DNA of 64,000 nt from Amphiura filiformis (taxonomy: Eukaryota; Echinodermata; Ophiuroidea; Amphilepidida; Amphiuridae): assembly GCF_039555335.1 (NCBI RefSeq), contig NC_092642.1:21421812-21485811 (forward strand), read 5' to 3'. Positions 1 through 12,000 of this stretch are shown piece by piece. How positions within the stretch are numbered: the stretch's first letter is position 1; each line of letters begins with the position of its first letter. The notes below the pieces were generated by a model that worked only from the letters and a program-made list of their open reading frames with translations, was not told the origin of the DNA and ran no database searches. The position numbers and the translations under genes are program-made.

Positions 1-100
1 GGAACATTTGGAACGTAAATTGAAACATCGTGTTCCAATTTGTTCCAAATGTTTCAATTTTGTTTCAATTTTTGTTCCAATTTTCGTTCCAATTTATTTT
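1..100. repeat. Palindromic low-complexity repeat (GAAACA/GGAACA type)
   Basis: Short interspersed motifs such as TTGAAACATTTGGAACG are followed by their reverse complements, so the stretch can fold into an imperfect hairpin. Nearly the same sequence lies just 3' of each U6 gene (17,968-18,055; 20,153-20,240; 22,338-22,425) and again at 22,500-22,610. The repeat may continue to the left of the window. Confidence 0.75.
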
Positions 101-399
101 TCAATAATGCGTTTGTGACTGGTTCAGAAATTGTGTGTGTAAATTGATAGCGAATACGTTATAGCGTACACTAGCTAGTAATGAGATTAATTTTGATGCA
201 TGTTTGTGACGTCATCGTCAGTGAGTCTGAAAAGTTTACATCGATCGGCCATTTTCTAGCGACAGATTTTGCCAGGATGATTTCGTCAATTCTGGGCTGA
301 AAATGCAGTTTAATGCAGTTTTTAAACTGATTTATGTATGATTTCAACTAAGAGGTGATGTAGGAATACGACAATCTCGGAGTTTTGTGAAATTCGGCC

Positions 400-596
400 G
401 TTTAAGTTGTTTTTCGTGCGTCCGATTGTTGCGGTAATCGAGACCACCTGCACACGGGGGAACTTCGGCGACGGCTAGTACGGACTGCCTGCATTATACC
501 CTGTTCACTCGGCGTGTCTATCTTTCTCTCTTGATGTAAATCGGAGAAGTTTGAGTGCGCAGGAGTTATCTGTTTTAAAAGCACGGATTTTGAAAG
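400..596 (+). promoter_or_regulatory. Possible first (5' non-coding) exon and promoter of the DUF6729 gene
   Basis: The stretch is richer in CpG than its surroundings and ends in a good splice donor (GAAAG, then GTAAGG, GT at 597-598). A matching acceptor lies at 2,778, 14 nt before the start codon of the gene. No clear TATA box was found. The link is inferred from the splice signals only. A CpG-rich block at 2,578-2,715 is an alternative start region. Confidence 0.35.
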
Positions 597-599
597 GTA

Positions 600-2575
600 A
601 GGCTTTCTAAATATTTTGGATTTCGTTTTATAAATAAGGCAATTCTTTGTTAAATGCATACCATGATACGTAACTGAAGCAAATTTGTTTTAATTTCAAT
701 AAAAAAGTAACGCCGATGTGCGGTTGTCCTGCATGTTGCCCTACTGTGCTGCTAAGAAGATGTAACAAGCTGTAAAAAACGTGCTTTTTACTGCTGAAAA
801 TACCATTTCTGAAAAAACAAAATCGTGAAGAAATCGTGTAAACATCTATAATTCATGATTTAAAAAAAAATTCTCTGAGAAGTACCGGTATACCATTGAA
901 CTGAAAACTCATGAACTGAGCGATCCCATTTTTATTGCTGAATAGTTTCGTTTCGACTTTCATCCATAATGAACTCTCATAATTTATTCAAACATGCTCT
1001 TTTATCTTTTTTTATATTTTGTTAGTAATTTAACATGTTGTCATGCTCCTCCTATACCGTCTATTCCAAGAAACTACACGAACAGTGAACCGTCCCAAGA
1101 GTCATGTAGGCGGGTCAGCATGTAGGTTACTATATCACTGGCATTGAACTTGAGTTGAGTGCATCTCATGATGAATGACCCCATTAAATTTTATTGCTGA
1201 ACAATGCTGAATGCCGATGCTCTTTCATCATGATAAATCTTATTTCAGCTTTTTGTTAAATTCACCTTTTGCTTTATCCCATTTTGTAACCTCTTAAAAT
1301 TTACATTACTTCTGCTTTTTATCTTTTCATCCTTTTTTATTCATCTTCTTCTTTAGTTAATCCCTATTTATATGGCATCTCATTTCCTGCCTCCATACCC
1401 GGCCTCCATAGTCCATTGTTTTCTCCTGGAACAGATACACTTCAAATAAGACCACTTGAAAGAAAAGTTTCTCCTCACCCTCACTTTCTGGGATCAGTTC
1501 ATTTTTTTATTTTAGTTTTTCAATAAAAATTTTTAAAGATTTTTCTAATTTTTAATTACTACATCATTGAAATTTTTAATCTGATAGATAAATTAAGTTT
1601 TTGTAATCAACATGAAAGAAACTTAAACACGTAAGTGGATAAGGCCAAATAAAAAAATAACATGTTTAGCCCCCCCTTTATCCACTCTCCCTGAGCTTTG
1701 GTCTTGCGTTAAAATATAGCGTATCATAGGCCTACTATCAATTTCCTTGCAACTTAACATGAATGTAACCACCACCACCCCTAGTTTATAAACATTAATT
1801 ATTTTGTCTGTGAAATATTGAACATGCATTTAACTGCTCAAGGTAGTAATATTAGGAGTACATCTATTATGGTGACGTTATTGTGTGATTGTAGCAGATA
1901 TTGACTTTGATCTGAAACTTGGTGGTTTAGTATTATCAAGTATTTCCAATTAGAGTTGACTTACTAAGTGCACTTGAATCTATTGAGCTTGCATGCATGT
2001 CCAATTTAAGGAATTAAGTTTCAAAGTAGGCTTATGTCATGAATACTGAAGATAATTTAAGTTTTATTGTTAGGTCTTCAACAACGGTAATTTCCTTTAT
2101 ATTAATGATAAGGCCTGAAAAAAAATGTTTGATTGGTGTACATAAAAAAACTAGGGAAGGTCAGTCTGCAATTTTATAATTATTATTAATTTTTTTTTTT
2201 TTTGCAAGAGAAAAAGTCCGGGCCTATTTTTAGGGTCGGTCAGGTTACGCCAATCAAACAATTTTTTTTAGGCCTAAATATATGGTTTCAGGATTTTTTA
2301 AACCATCTGTGAAGTAGCAAAGTTTGGGCTATGATACCTTTCAGGTTTTACTTCCTTTCCATCCGAGCCTCCCGCCGAGCCTCCCAACTGCTCAACAACA
2401 AGTCAATCTGAGGTTTTCATTATTATATCACACTAGATTTCGCGGTTCTCGGGTTGGGTGGTTCTCATAATAGGCCTATCTCTAATTACCAAACACCCGT
2501 TACCCGTATACCTGCCCTGGCCTTTTAAACTACTATGATATTATGCCTGCGTCTCTCAGTGATCAATATAACTGT
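600..2575. other. Non-coding, no recognisable gene
   Basis: AT-rich sequence with frequent stops in all frames and a poly-T run near 2,190. I see no conserved protein segment or RNA gene. It would be intron 1 of the DUF6729 gene if the upstream exon ending at 596 is real. Confidence 0.5.
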
Positions 2576-2577
2576 AA

Positions 2578-2715
2578 TGCTTTCCGATACCCGCATTACG
2601 CCCGTCGGTACTCCGCGCACCCGCCCGTTGATACTCACAGCGTGCGCGCTCTGCGAGCACGCCGATAGCTCAGCAGCGCCGATAGCTGCCCATGCGGACA
2701 GACGGACAAACTCTC
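2578..2715. promoter_or_regulatory. CpG-rich block just upstream of the DUF6729 gene start
   Basis: About 140 bp with many CG dinucleotides stands out in AT-rich surroundings and lies 80-215 bp before the first coding ATG at 2,793. It contains a direct repeat of CGCCGATAGCT. It may be the core promoter, or a GC-rich repeat. No initiator or TATA motif decides between these. Confidence 0.35.
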
Positions 2716-2792
2716 TATAATTAGTATTAAGATATCTTCATTGAGAGTCATTGTTATTCATATCTTCAATCTTTACAGTTGTCAGTGTCCCC

Positions 2793-3011
2793 ATGCCAAA
2801 GACAGGCAGGAGCGATAAGGAATGGCGAGAAAGATTGACAGGCTATGCACATGGCACCTTTAAATTTGGGAAGGGTCAGAAGCCACCAAAAAGTTCAAAA
2901 TGGAGTAAGGAGCTGGACAAGATTGACAAATGCCCAAGGCATCGAAGTCCTTCATCAAGGGATCCTTTTGGCAGAATCCTTACCTGCAATTGTCGGTACC
3001 ATGATGTACAG
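2793..3011 (+). CDS. DUF6729 gene, coding exon 1 (residues 1-73)
   Basis: Encodes MPKTGRSDKEWRERL and a basic Lys/Pro-rich segment ending in a Cys-containing stretch (CNCRYHDVQ). The ATG was chosen because a pyrimidine-rich acceptor (CTTTACAG) ends at 2,778 and the upstream in-frame ATG at 2,751 would lie in the intron. The donor is CAG, then GTGAGT, phase 0. Confidence 0.7.
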
Positions 3012-6000
3012 GTGAGTTAATGGTTTAATTGGTTTTAAGAGAATATAATTCCAAGGTCTTTGCAGTTGCATTTATTTCATTAAATTTTTGACATTTTGTG
3101 GCATATGTTAACGTGACATTTTATGATTTGCAATGAACCAGGAAATGTCTTTAAATTTGAATTTAAAAAATAATCAAATCATAATAATAACATAATTTTG
3201 TTTGTTTCCTATTATAGCAGTCCCCAAAAACAAATTTTTGTGCATTTTACTATACTATAATAATATTATAAATTGGCAAAATACTACTTTCAGACCCAAA
3301 GAGCTATACCAGCTGCATCATCACTGCAGGGAGCCTCTCCATCATCTCTTCACATGCCTGCAGAATCTCTGCACAGACCATCGGTTGCCTCATCTTCGCA
3401 GGGAGCCCCTCCATCATCTCTTCACAGACCATCGGTTGCCTCATCATCGCAGGGAGCCTCTCCGTCATCTCTTCACATGCCAGCAGAATCTCTGCACAGA
3501 CCATCAGTTGCCTCATCTTCGCAGGGAGCCCCTCCATCATCTCTTCACAGACCATCGGTTGCCTCATCATCGCAGGGAGCCTCAGCAGCATCTGGGCCAG
3601 CATCTACCATGTCCCAGGTAAGAACATGTTCTGAGATATTAGCTACTTGTACATACATGTACAAGCTTGAGTTTGATTACACTGGTCTGATAACAACTAA
3701 TTTTGAAATATAGTTGATGATAGTTAGCATTTGTTGTGTAAGAGTGTTTTGATTGTGTACACCCTTGTGATCCAAGAATGGCTGTGCAACTTAATAAAAA
3801 GAGGCCTATGCAATGACGTCATTTCTAAAAATCAAGACGAGAAGAAGTTAGGGGAAACACATTAAAGTGTTGACTAAATTCCATGCTCAATTTAGCATTA
3901 CTATCATGTCTAATTTCTTATACATGTAAGCAAATGTTTGTGTTATTGTAATTTTCAGGTACCTCTGCAAGGTATGAAACAATATGTTGCTACTGGCTCC
4001 AGAGGTGTTTTTCGGGCAGAAGCAGAATTGTGCAGGGGGGCCAGCAAACGGTTTGTGCCTTACATACCGGGTACAGCTGCTTCACCGGTAAGCAGGGTTA
4101 CATGTTTATGTCCCTTTTGTTTATGTCCCTTTTTAGGCTCACTCAACACATCAAACTTGAGATATGAGCTTGTATGATAAGTAACCATTTTACTGAAACA
4201 GATTTCTTAACAATGTACTAGTTTAATTATTGTATTTTAAAATAAAGTGGTGTTACTCACAGTTAAATTGTTTCAGTCAGGTGAGTACAAATGGAAATTA
4301 ATATAAAGTAAACTTTATTGAAAGAACAGGGGCGTAGCGACTCATAATGGTACAAAAATATGATAAATGGGGACCAAATTAACTTTGGTTTGCCTCCTCA
4401 CACTATATCCGGGCTATGATACTGTGCAAGAACTTACAGACAAATTTTTTTTTATACAATTTAGTCACTTGCAAATCTTGGATGCAGTGAGGAAGCCCCA
4501 TGCGGAATAAAGTTTGCGGTTAAATATAGGTGCAGATTTTGCTTTTATGATGTCATGAAATTTGTTTTCTAATCTAGTCACAAAGGCAAAGCCCTGCTGC
4601 CTCACCAGGGCCACCAATCCTGTCACCAAGACCATCACCAAGACCATCAATCCTATCACCCGGGCCACCAAGACCATCACCAAGACCTTCACCAAGACCA
4701 ATCCTATCACCAGGGCCACCAATCCTGTCGCCAGCAGGAGATCCTTCAAGATCAGAGAGAACAGCCTCATCCCCTGAGACTATTACCCTGACCTACCAGG
4801 TAAGGCATTCAGTTATGCTTTTGATTATTTATTTGTTAATTGTTTGTTATTTATTTGTTAACAGAAAAATCTTTTCTAGAAATCCAAGAGCTTAGGTATT
4901 TTACTGTTGGTAGTGTTGGAGAGAGCTGTCCACCAGCTACCAGGTGACTCAGGATTTGCTGAGCATTCATTACACAGTTACACTGGCTTAAACAGGAATA
5001 TTTTAAGATGTTGAGAAAACTGTGTTGCAACTTTTTATTATGTTTTGTGTTCATAAACATAAAGAATGTAATATGGTTATGGTTTAGCCTTCAAAATATG
5101 GATTACAATGATATTATGTATGTGAACAATGTTAACTCGCTTTGTCAATGTTTGTATTTTTAAACAGACACCACAGTCCATATTACAGCCATCATCACCT
5201 ACATTACATCCGTCATCACCAGCAGCAGAACCTCAAACCCCATATAGTACAGCTCCTACCCGTCAGACCAGTTCTTCCAGCTACCAGGTGAGGTTTTAAT
5301 GTTTTAACAATAATTTTTTTTCTAGTTCAGTCAAATATAAGATGCACACACCAAAAGCTACAGTGCCTTGGTCACACTTGCTGTTTGGGATTGGGTTGAG
5401 CAATGTTTACAACCTTCCTTAAAAGGTGCTATAAATGTTTTGCTTGAAGCCCGGCTTGAAGTAGCATTGACGTTACTACCAAACTTGGAAATGAACCAAA
5501 TTATATGCACATGCTTGAGGTCTCGTGCATATACGCTAGGGGTAATGCTTAAAAAGGACCTTCCAGAAGATAATATGAAACAGAGGTCAACTGAGATATT
5601 CAATTATTGCAAATTCACTCTGCTGTGACTATTTTTAATTGATTTACCTCTTACATGTGTAGAATTAAAAGCATTAAGAAATTGCAGCTTCTCAAATAAG
5701 AGCAAGTTTCATGCCTTGGATTAAACTTAGAATCACAGGGAATCTTTTTTTAATTTCATTTTCAGACCTCATTATTACAGCCATCAGTATCATCTGCAGC
5801 AGCATCAATAGCACCATCAAAAGTATCTGCAGCAGCATCAAAAGCACCGTCAAAGGTATCGTCATCAACAGTACCATCAAAGGTATCATCAGCAACATCA
5901 AAAGCACCGTCAAAGGTATCTGCAGCAGCATCAACAGCACCGTCAGAGGTGTCTTCAGCAGCATCAACAGTACTGTCAGTGATATCTACATCATCATTGC

Positions 6001-9000
6001 CAGCAGACACTGAACCCCCACAAAAAACAGACCCTTCAGCTGAGAGCAGTGTTCCTAACCAGAAGGTATGGGTTTTCAATGCATAAAAATCTTATGTTTA
6101 TTATTACTCTAGATTCAGCAAAGTGTTTAATTGTTAAACTTTTAATTTCTAGAATGTAGCTTCCATTCCATTAGGTGGGTATATTTTTGTTTTAAAAAAG
6201 CATTTAACATAATAACCATGCAATGCATTTAGAATGATATTTTCTGGAACCAAAAAAGTCTCACCTGAGGTACTTATCATCAACCTAAAATAAGCAGCAT
6301 GATTTTATATTTTAATACCTCATATTTAATCACTTTTTGTCAGCAAGATTGTAATTATAAGTTTTAATATTCCTATGTCGAGCAGCTGACAGTATTTATA
6401 GAGCCAAGTTATCATAAGACTGAGTGAACTGCCTTGCACCACTTACATTATTCATATAACTGTATTACAATGATCACATATAATCAAGTGAAAGGATCAT
6501 TGTCTGCTTCTCTGGATGCGTTGAAGTACAAGCCCTTATGAAATTACTGGCTTTTTGTTATAACAGCGCTAGCTACCGTAAAATGTGTATACATATGATG
6601 CATACTTCAGCCAGATTGGCACTTTTGACAATTTTAACCAAAATGATGTTGTCCATACGGTGCCACAGAATTAAGAAGGAGAACCGGGACTTGACAGCAA
6701 TTTTGATACAGGCATTAAGCGGTTTCCCTTGCAATGCTCTCAAGACATTCGTTGTCATGCAAGCACAACATTGCATACTAAGTTTAATTTGACATGCTTC
6801 ATTGTGAAACGCGTCAATATTGCAAGACGCATAAGATTAGATGCAGAATTGTTTTCGTTCATCTCCGCATACCCTCGGCAAAGACCTGAATACCCCTCAT
6901 TTTCCCATAGCTGACGGTGTGATTGTACATGGCGGTATGGGAAAGTCCTTCTCTAATTCTGTGGTCCATGCTCAAGTATGATAACAAAACTATAACAATT
7001 ATGTTTGTTCTTGCCTTATTATATTACAGAGTAAAAGCTTGTTTCCCAGACAGAAGATCGACTATGGTCAACGGCTTGCAGTTGGATGGGAAGGAAATAT
7101 GGAGCCTGGGGACCGTGCTTGGGTTGGACAGAGTTTATATGCGGCGAAGGGGAAGCTGGTGAGCACTCTGAAGAACTGGTGGTACCCGCCGAGTGTGAAG
7201 CCCCATACGTCTCAGCCAAGCCCTCAGCAGTATTTCTTGAGGCGCTTATTTCTGTGGATGCCGAGGAAAATGAATCTGTTTGATTTTAGATGCCCTAAAT
7301 GTCCAGCAGCATCACTACGGTCAAAGGGTGTCTACAACAGGGTGCGGCTGGTGCTTGACCTCCGTGATTTCTATTATTTGGCTGGGGAGTATATGGACTG
7401 TAAGTCTTGTGGTGGCACGTACATCAGCTGGGATAAGCGGATTCTGGATCAACTTCCAGAGGGGATTCGTGCCAGGTTCCCTGTCATTCTGACCCACAAG
7501 TATGCCTGCGACGAATCACTTGTGGCGCTTCTTCGGGCACGCACCCTGGGAAACAGTCCCACTGCATTACAACATAATCTACAAGAGGTGCACAGTGACA
7601 CGTGGCTGAAGAAGTTGGCCGTCTACCTCAGCGACTGCCAACAGCATCAGAAAGGTTTGCAGGCACTGAAGTTGGCCCCAGCAATATACGAGGAGGCAGC
7701 TCCAATGCGAGACCTACCACGGGCTAGATGGTTCCTTGCTGCATATGTGAGAGATGTATGGACACGTCTCCCGCAGCTTCAAGCATCAATCACTTCTGTT
7801 TATGGTTCGGTCATCAAAATTGATTCAACCAAGAAGGTGACCAAGAAGTTGACTGACACTGCCGCTGCTTGGGCCACAACCGTTGGCAATGAGAAGGGTG
7901 AAGTTCTTCAGGTAATTCTCACCACATCTGAGGGAACAACATCACTTCAGAAGATGGCTGATGGCCTCATGAATAGGTTTGATGGCGCTGGGGTAGAACC
8001 ACCACATCTCCTGTACACAGACCGAGACTGCTGCAGTGAATCTGGGATGTCAAGGTTCCAGGTTCTCTTCAGCAGATGGCCAGAGCTGCAAGTGCGCCTC
8101 GACATATGGCACTACATGAGACGAATGGCACTGAGCTGCTCATCAGAGTCCCATCCACTCTATGGAATCTTCATGAAGCGTCTTTCAGGATGTATTTTCG
8201 AGTGGGATCGTGGTGATTTCCAGGAGCTGATGGCAGCTAAGAGGGGTGAGATGCTGAAGGCTGGCATTCCTGCGCCATTAAATAAGGCAGTTCAGAAGGC
8301 CATCACAAAAGATGAGCTGGCCCGCCATTGTCGCCGCAGGACAAGAGGTGCTGACAAGACAACAGAGTTGATAGAGTCATTGCTCTTGTCCTTGTCAGGA
8401 GCAACAGATGTCTTGGGCGTGCCACTCTTCAGGAAGGAAATGAAAAGCATATGGGAAGAACAGAAGCAACATATCTCTTGTATACAGGATCCACCGAATG
8501 TGCCGCTCTACACCATCACTGGTCAGATCATCAAAGGTGGCATCAGCCTGCCGGTGTTTAGATGTGCCCGTGGTACAACCTCCTTGGAGTGCTTCCATCT
8601 TCATCTGGCAAGATTTATACCGGGAACATCGGCAAACTCTGTTCATTTCCAGGCATACTTACTGGATGGTATCAGCAGATGGAATGCTATGAGGGCTGTC
8701 AGCTCACTTTCTGCTGGTCCTGAAGAAATCCGGTCATTTGATATGCGGCTCAAGGAAAAGGTTAACAAGTTGTCGATGGCAGTTCACAATAAGAAGATAC
8801 TTCCTCGTAGCCATGCTCCCGCTAAATACACAGGAGAGGACATCGGTGTCCAGTACCTTTGGCAGCAGTCCGAGTTTGTTGTGGCCTCAGATTCAGAGCA
8901 ACTGGAACAGAAGATTGATGAAGGATTTGAGGATTATGATGAATCCGGGGAGACCTCGGAGATGGAAGGAGGTGATGATGAGCTGGAGCATATTCCCACT

Positions 9001-12000
9001 CCTGGTACACCCAGTGGCAGTGATGACAGTGCAAGTGATGATAACAATGATGAGGAGGAGGAGGTAAATAATATGTATATTTCTTATGTGACCAGATCTA
9101 ATCCAATCAGTTATATATATATATATATTACATGTCAAAACAAAACCCAGAAATTGATTAGTCAAAATCTGTCGATATATTCTTGATGATTTACTTGCAG
9201 GACGTGATTTGTCTGAGTGGATTAGAGTGGGTCACACTAATGCGAATGCTATTCAATTTGCTTTAATTTCCTTTTCATTTCACTTCTCTTGAAAAGAAAC
9301 CCCAACTTGTAACTTGAACCCAGATCATTGAAATATTTATGCTTATAATTAATTGGAAAGGAAAATAAATGATGCCTTTACCATGTTTAAATTTATGCTT
9401 ATCTGGCAATCTAATGACAGACTGAGATACTTTAATATAAGTGTGTGTCCTCTTATCTTATAGAGTTATGCTCTCTGCTTACTAACAGTTAAAAACTGGG
9501 TTATTCCTGAACTGTTAAATTGCTTATCCAAGACATCATTTTGATAACTAAGTTGTCAATAATATAATGTTGTTTTGTTTTGTTCTGTTCTTATTTTATT
9601 AGATCGACAGTAGCACAGATGGGGCACGTGATGCACGCGGCATCCCTGGTTGGGACAAAGTGGATGCCCTGGCCCAGGCTCTGGTCTCGCTGCGAGGTTT
9701 GTGTGTGACCAACAAACAGGCCCAGAAAATCAAGACCCTTTGGAAGGATCTCCTCGACTTTGACAAGAAGCCTATCACTTTCAAGCCGGTTGTCAAGAAG
9801 CCTCCTCAAGGCCGCTTCAAACAAACAAAGAAATATCAATCTGGTTATCATGGAGTGGAAGCTATGAGGAGGTATGTTACAGCAGATATTCAGTACATAA
9901 TGAAACAATAGGAGAACATGCCAATTTAAAGTTTTGTTTTCTAAATTGTTGAAATGAAATATAAAAAAAATCCCTGTCAAAGAATCATTTTGACATTTCC
10001 TTACTTCACATTGAAGTGTGTTGGTATCTGGTCTTTTCACCCCGCTTTTCACTTTCAAGTATGAATTAATATTAATGTGTGAAGACTCAGATGCAGTACT
10101 CGCTGCAAAATAAGGGGTTCATGTTTGTTAAATCTGTGATTTCAATGCTTACTTTAGGCAAAAATAACTTGATCCTAAATTTCTTTTTGCCTTATATTTT
10201 CCTATAGATGCTTTCTCTCTGGTGGTTCCCCTGCCTTGAGCCCTGCCCGTAGTCGTCTCGTAGAAGCCATTTGTGTGCACTTGTGTGCCAAGATCACGCA
10301 ACCTAGGACTGAGAAATCTGACACTGGCCGGCAAACCTACACCTCAAGATGGAAGCTAATACTGGCAGCATATAATGAGGTATGTGGAATTAGTCATGTT
10401 TATGGTATTCAATATTGATATTTAGAAAAACGGTGTGGATGTGTGTGGTTACAGATGATGACACAATCTCCAGTTTCTTCAGTCTTCTGTAAACTTGACG
10501 CATTGTGAAAATTTAGTCAGGAAAGTTAGGATCCGGTTAGTTGGTCCTGGAAATTAATGCAGCCACACCTTTTTCCAAACATCAATAATTATACACATCC
10601 CCCAGAATTATTTTTCCTTGCTATTCGCTTCCTGAAATTTTCTAGGGACTTGGAAATAATACAATTCATGTAAGACAAATGGAATAACAAAAAATAAAAT
10701 AATTAAATCACTTTTGCATGTGTAAGAATGATTTGTAGTATGCATGCAATATCTGTGCCTGAAGGCGCTTTTTTCCGCTTCATACCCTTGTGAAAACCGT
10801 CAACATATTTTTTACCACACAATCAACTGAAAATGTTGCAGTGCTCCTTGGGTGCAATTATTGTGACACACTTTGAGAGTTTTATTACATTATGATACTA
10901 AACTGATATTAATCACAATGTTATTGTCTCTCTTAATTCCAAAGATTGAATATTCAATTTTTACTAGTATGCACTCACCACAGACATTGAACGGTTGAAA
11001 AGTTTAATCATTTAGATTGAATTGTAGGTATTTTTTAAGATTGATTTTTAGACGGTAAATTCAATGGAAAAGATTAACTTTAACCATTCAACATCCTTGG
11101 TGAGTGCACACTCTTCAAAATTGAATATTGGAATTAAGAGAGATATACCTCATAATCATATATTTCAGGTTCGTCTAAGACTGCTCAACAGTGAAGCTCT
11201 TTTGGAAGGCACCAACATCATGTTATACCACATCAATGAAACCACACTAGTAAAATGGTTTAAGAATGAGCAAAGGCGCCAAGAGGTTACCACTTTGTTG
11301 CAGGGACGAGATCCACCTGGACAGTTGGCCGTAGCTGCAGAGTCGCTACCTCCTGCACAAATCCAGCCACAGACTCCTCAGGAGCCAATGCATCAACATG
11401 AATTTGATGAGCCTGAAGACAGGACCGGACTGGTTGTCACCCGACATAAGGCAGCAGAAACACCACAAGACTTACCGTCTGATATAGCTGATGTTATTAC
11501 AGACAGTGACACCCAGCCTATTACTCCAACTGATGGCACATCTGTATCTTCTTCACACTCCAGAACAACTGAGTGGCGTCATCGCAAGAAGACAGCAATT
11601 CAGAAACAACAACAAGGTAAAGTCCCTGCCGGTAAAGTAGAGAGGAAGCAGTACACCTGCCGGGCTTGTGATAACCCAATGACATCAGGGGACCACACCC
11701 AATTTCGTGGAAAACGTTATTGCCCTAATGTATTTGGGGCTCCTTCCAAGCAAGAGTGGCTAGCTGAACGTAGAGAGGAAGCAAGGCAGAAGAAAGCAAA
11801 GGCAGCTGCCGAAAAGAGTGCCCAGTCAGCCCCTGAAAAGAGTACCCAGTCAGCTGCTGCACAGAGTGCCCAGTCAGCTGCCGAGAAGAGTGCCCAGTCA
11901 GCCGCTGAAAAGAGTACCCAGTCAGCTGCTGCACAGAGTGCCCAGTCAGCTGCTGAAAAGAGTGCCCAGTCAACTACTGAAGGAAGTACCCAGAGACCTG

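Noticed and set aside
402-659. 85-codon minus-strand frame
   Set aside because: No family, and it overlaps a better-supported 5' exon and donor on the plus strand.
3304-3603. 99-codon antisense frame (Met/Leu-rich)
   Set aside because: It is the shadow of the Ser/Pro repeat exon of the DUF6729 gene on the other strand.
5692-6079. Antisense frames opposite the Ala/Ser/Lys exon (Asp/Ala repeat)
   Set aside because: Repeat DNA is open in several frames; the sense exon has splice sites and phase agreement.
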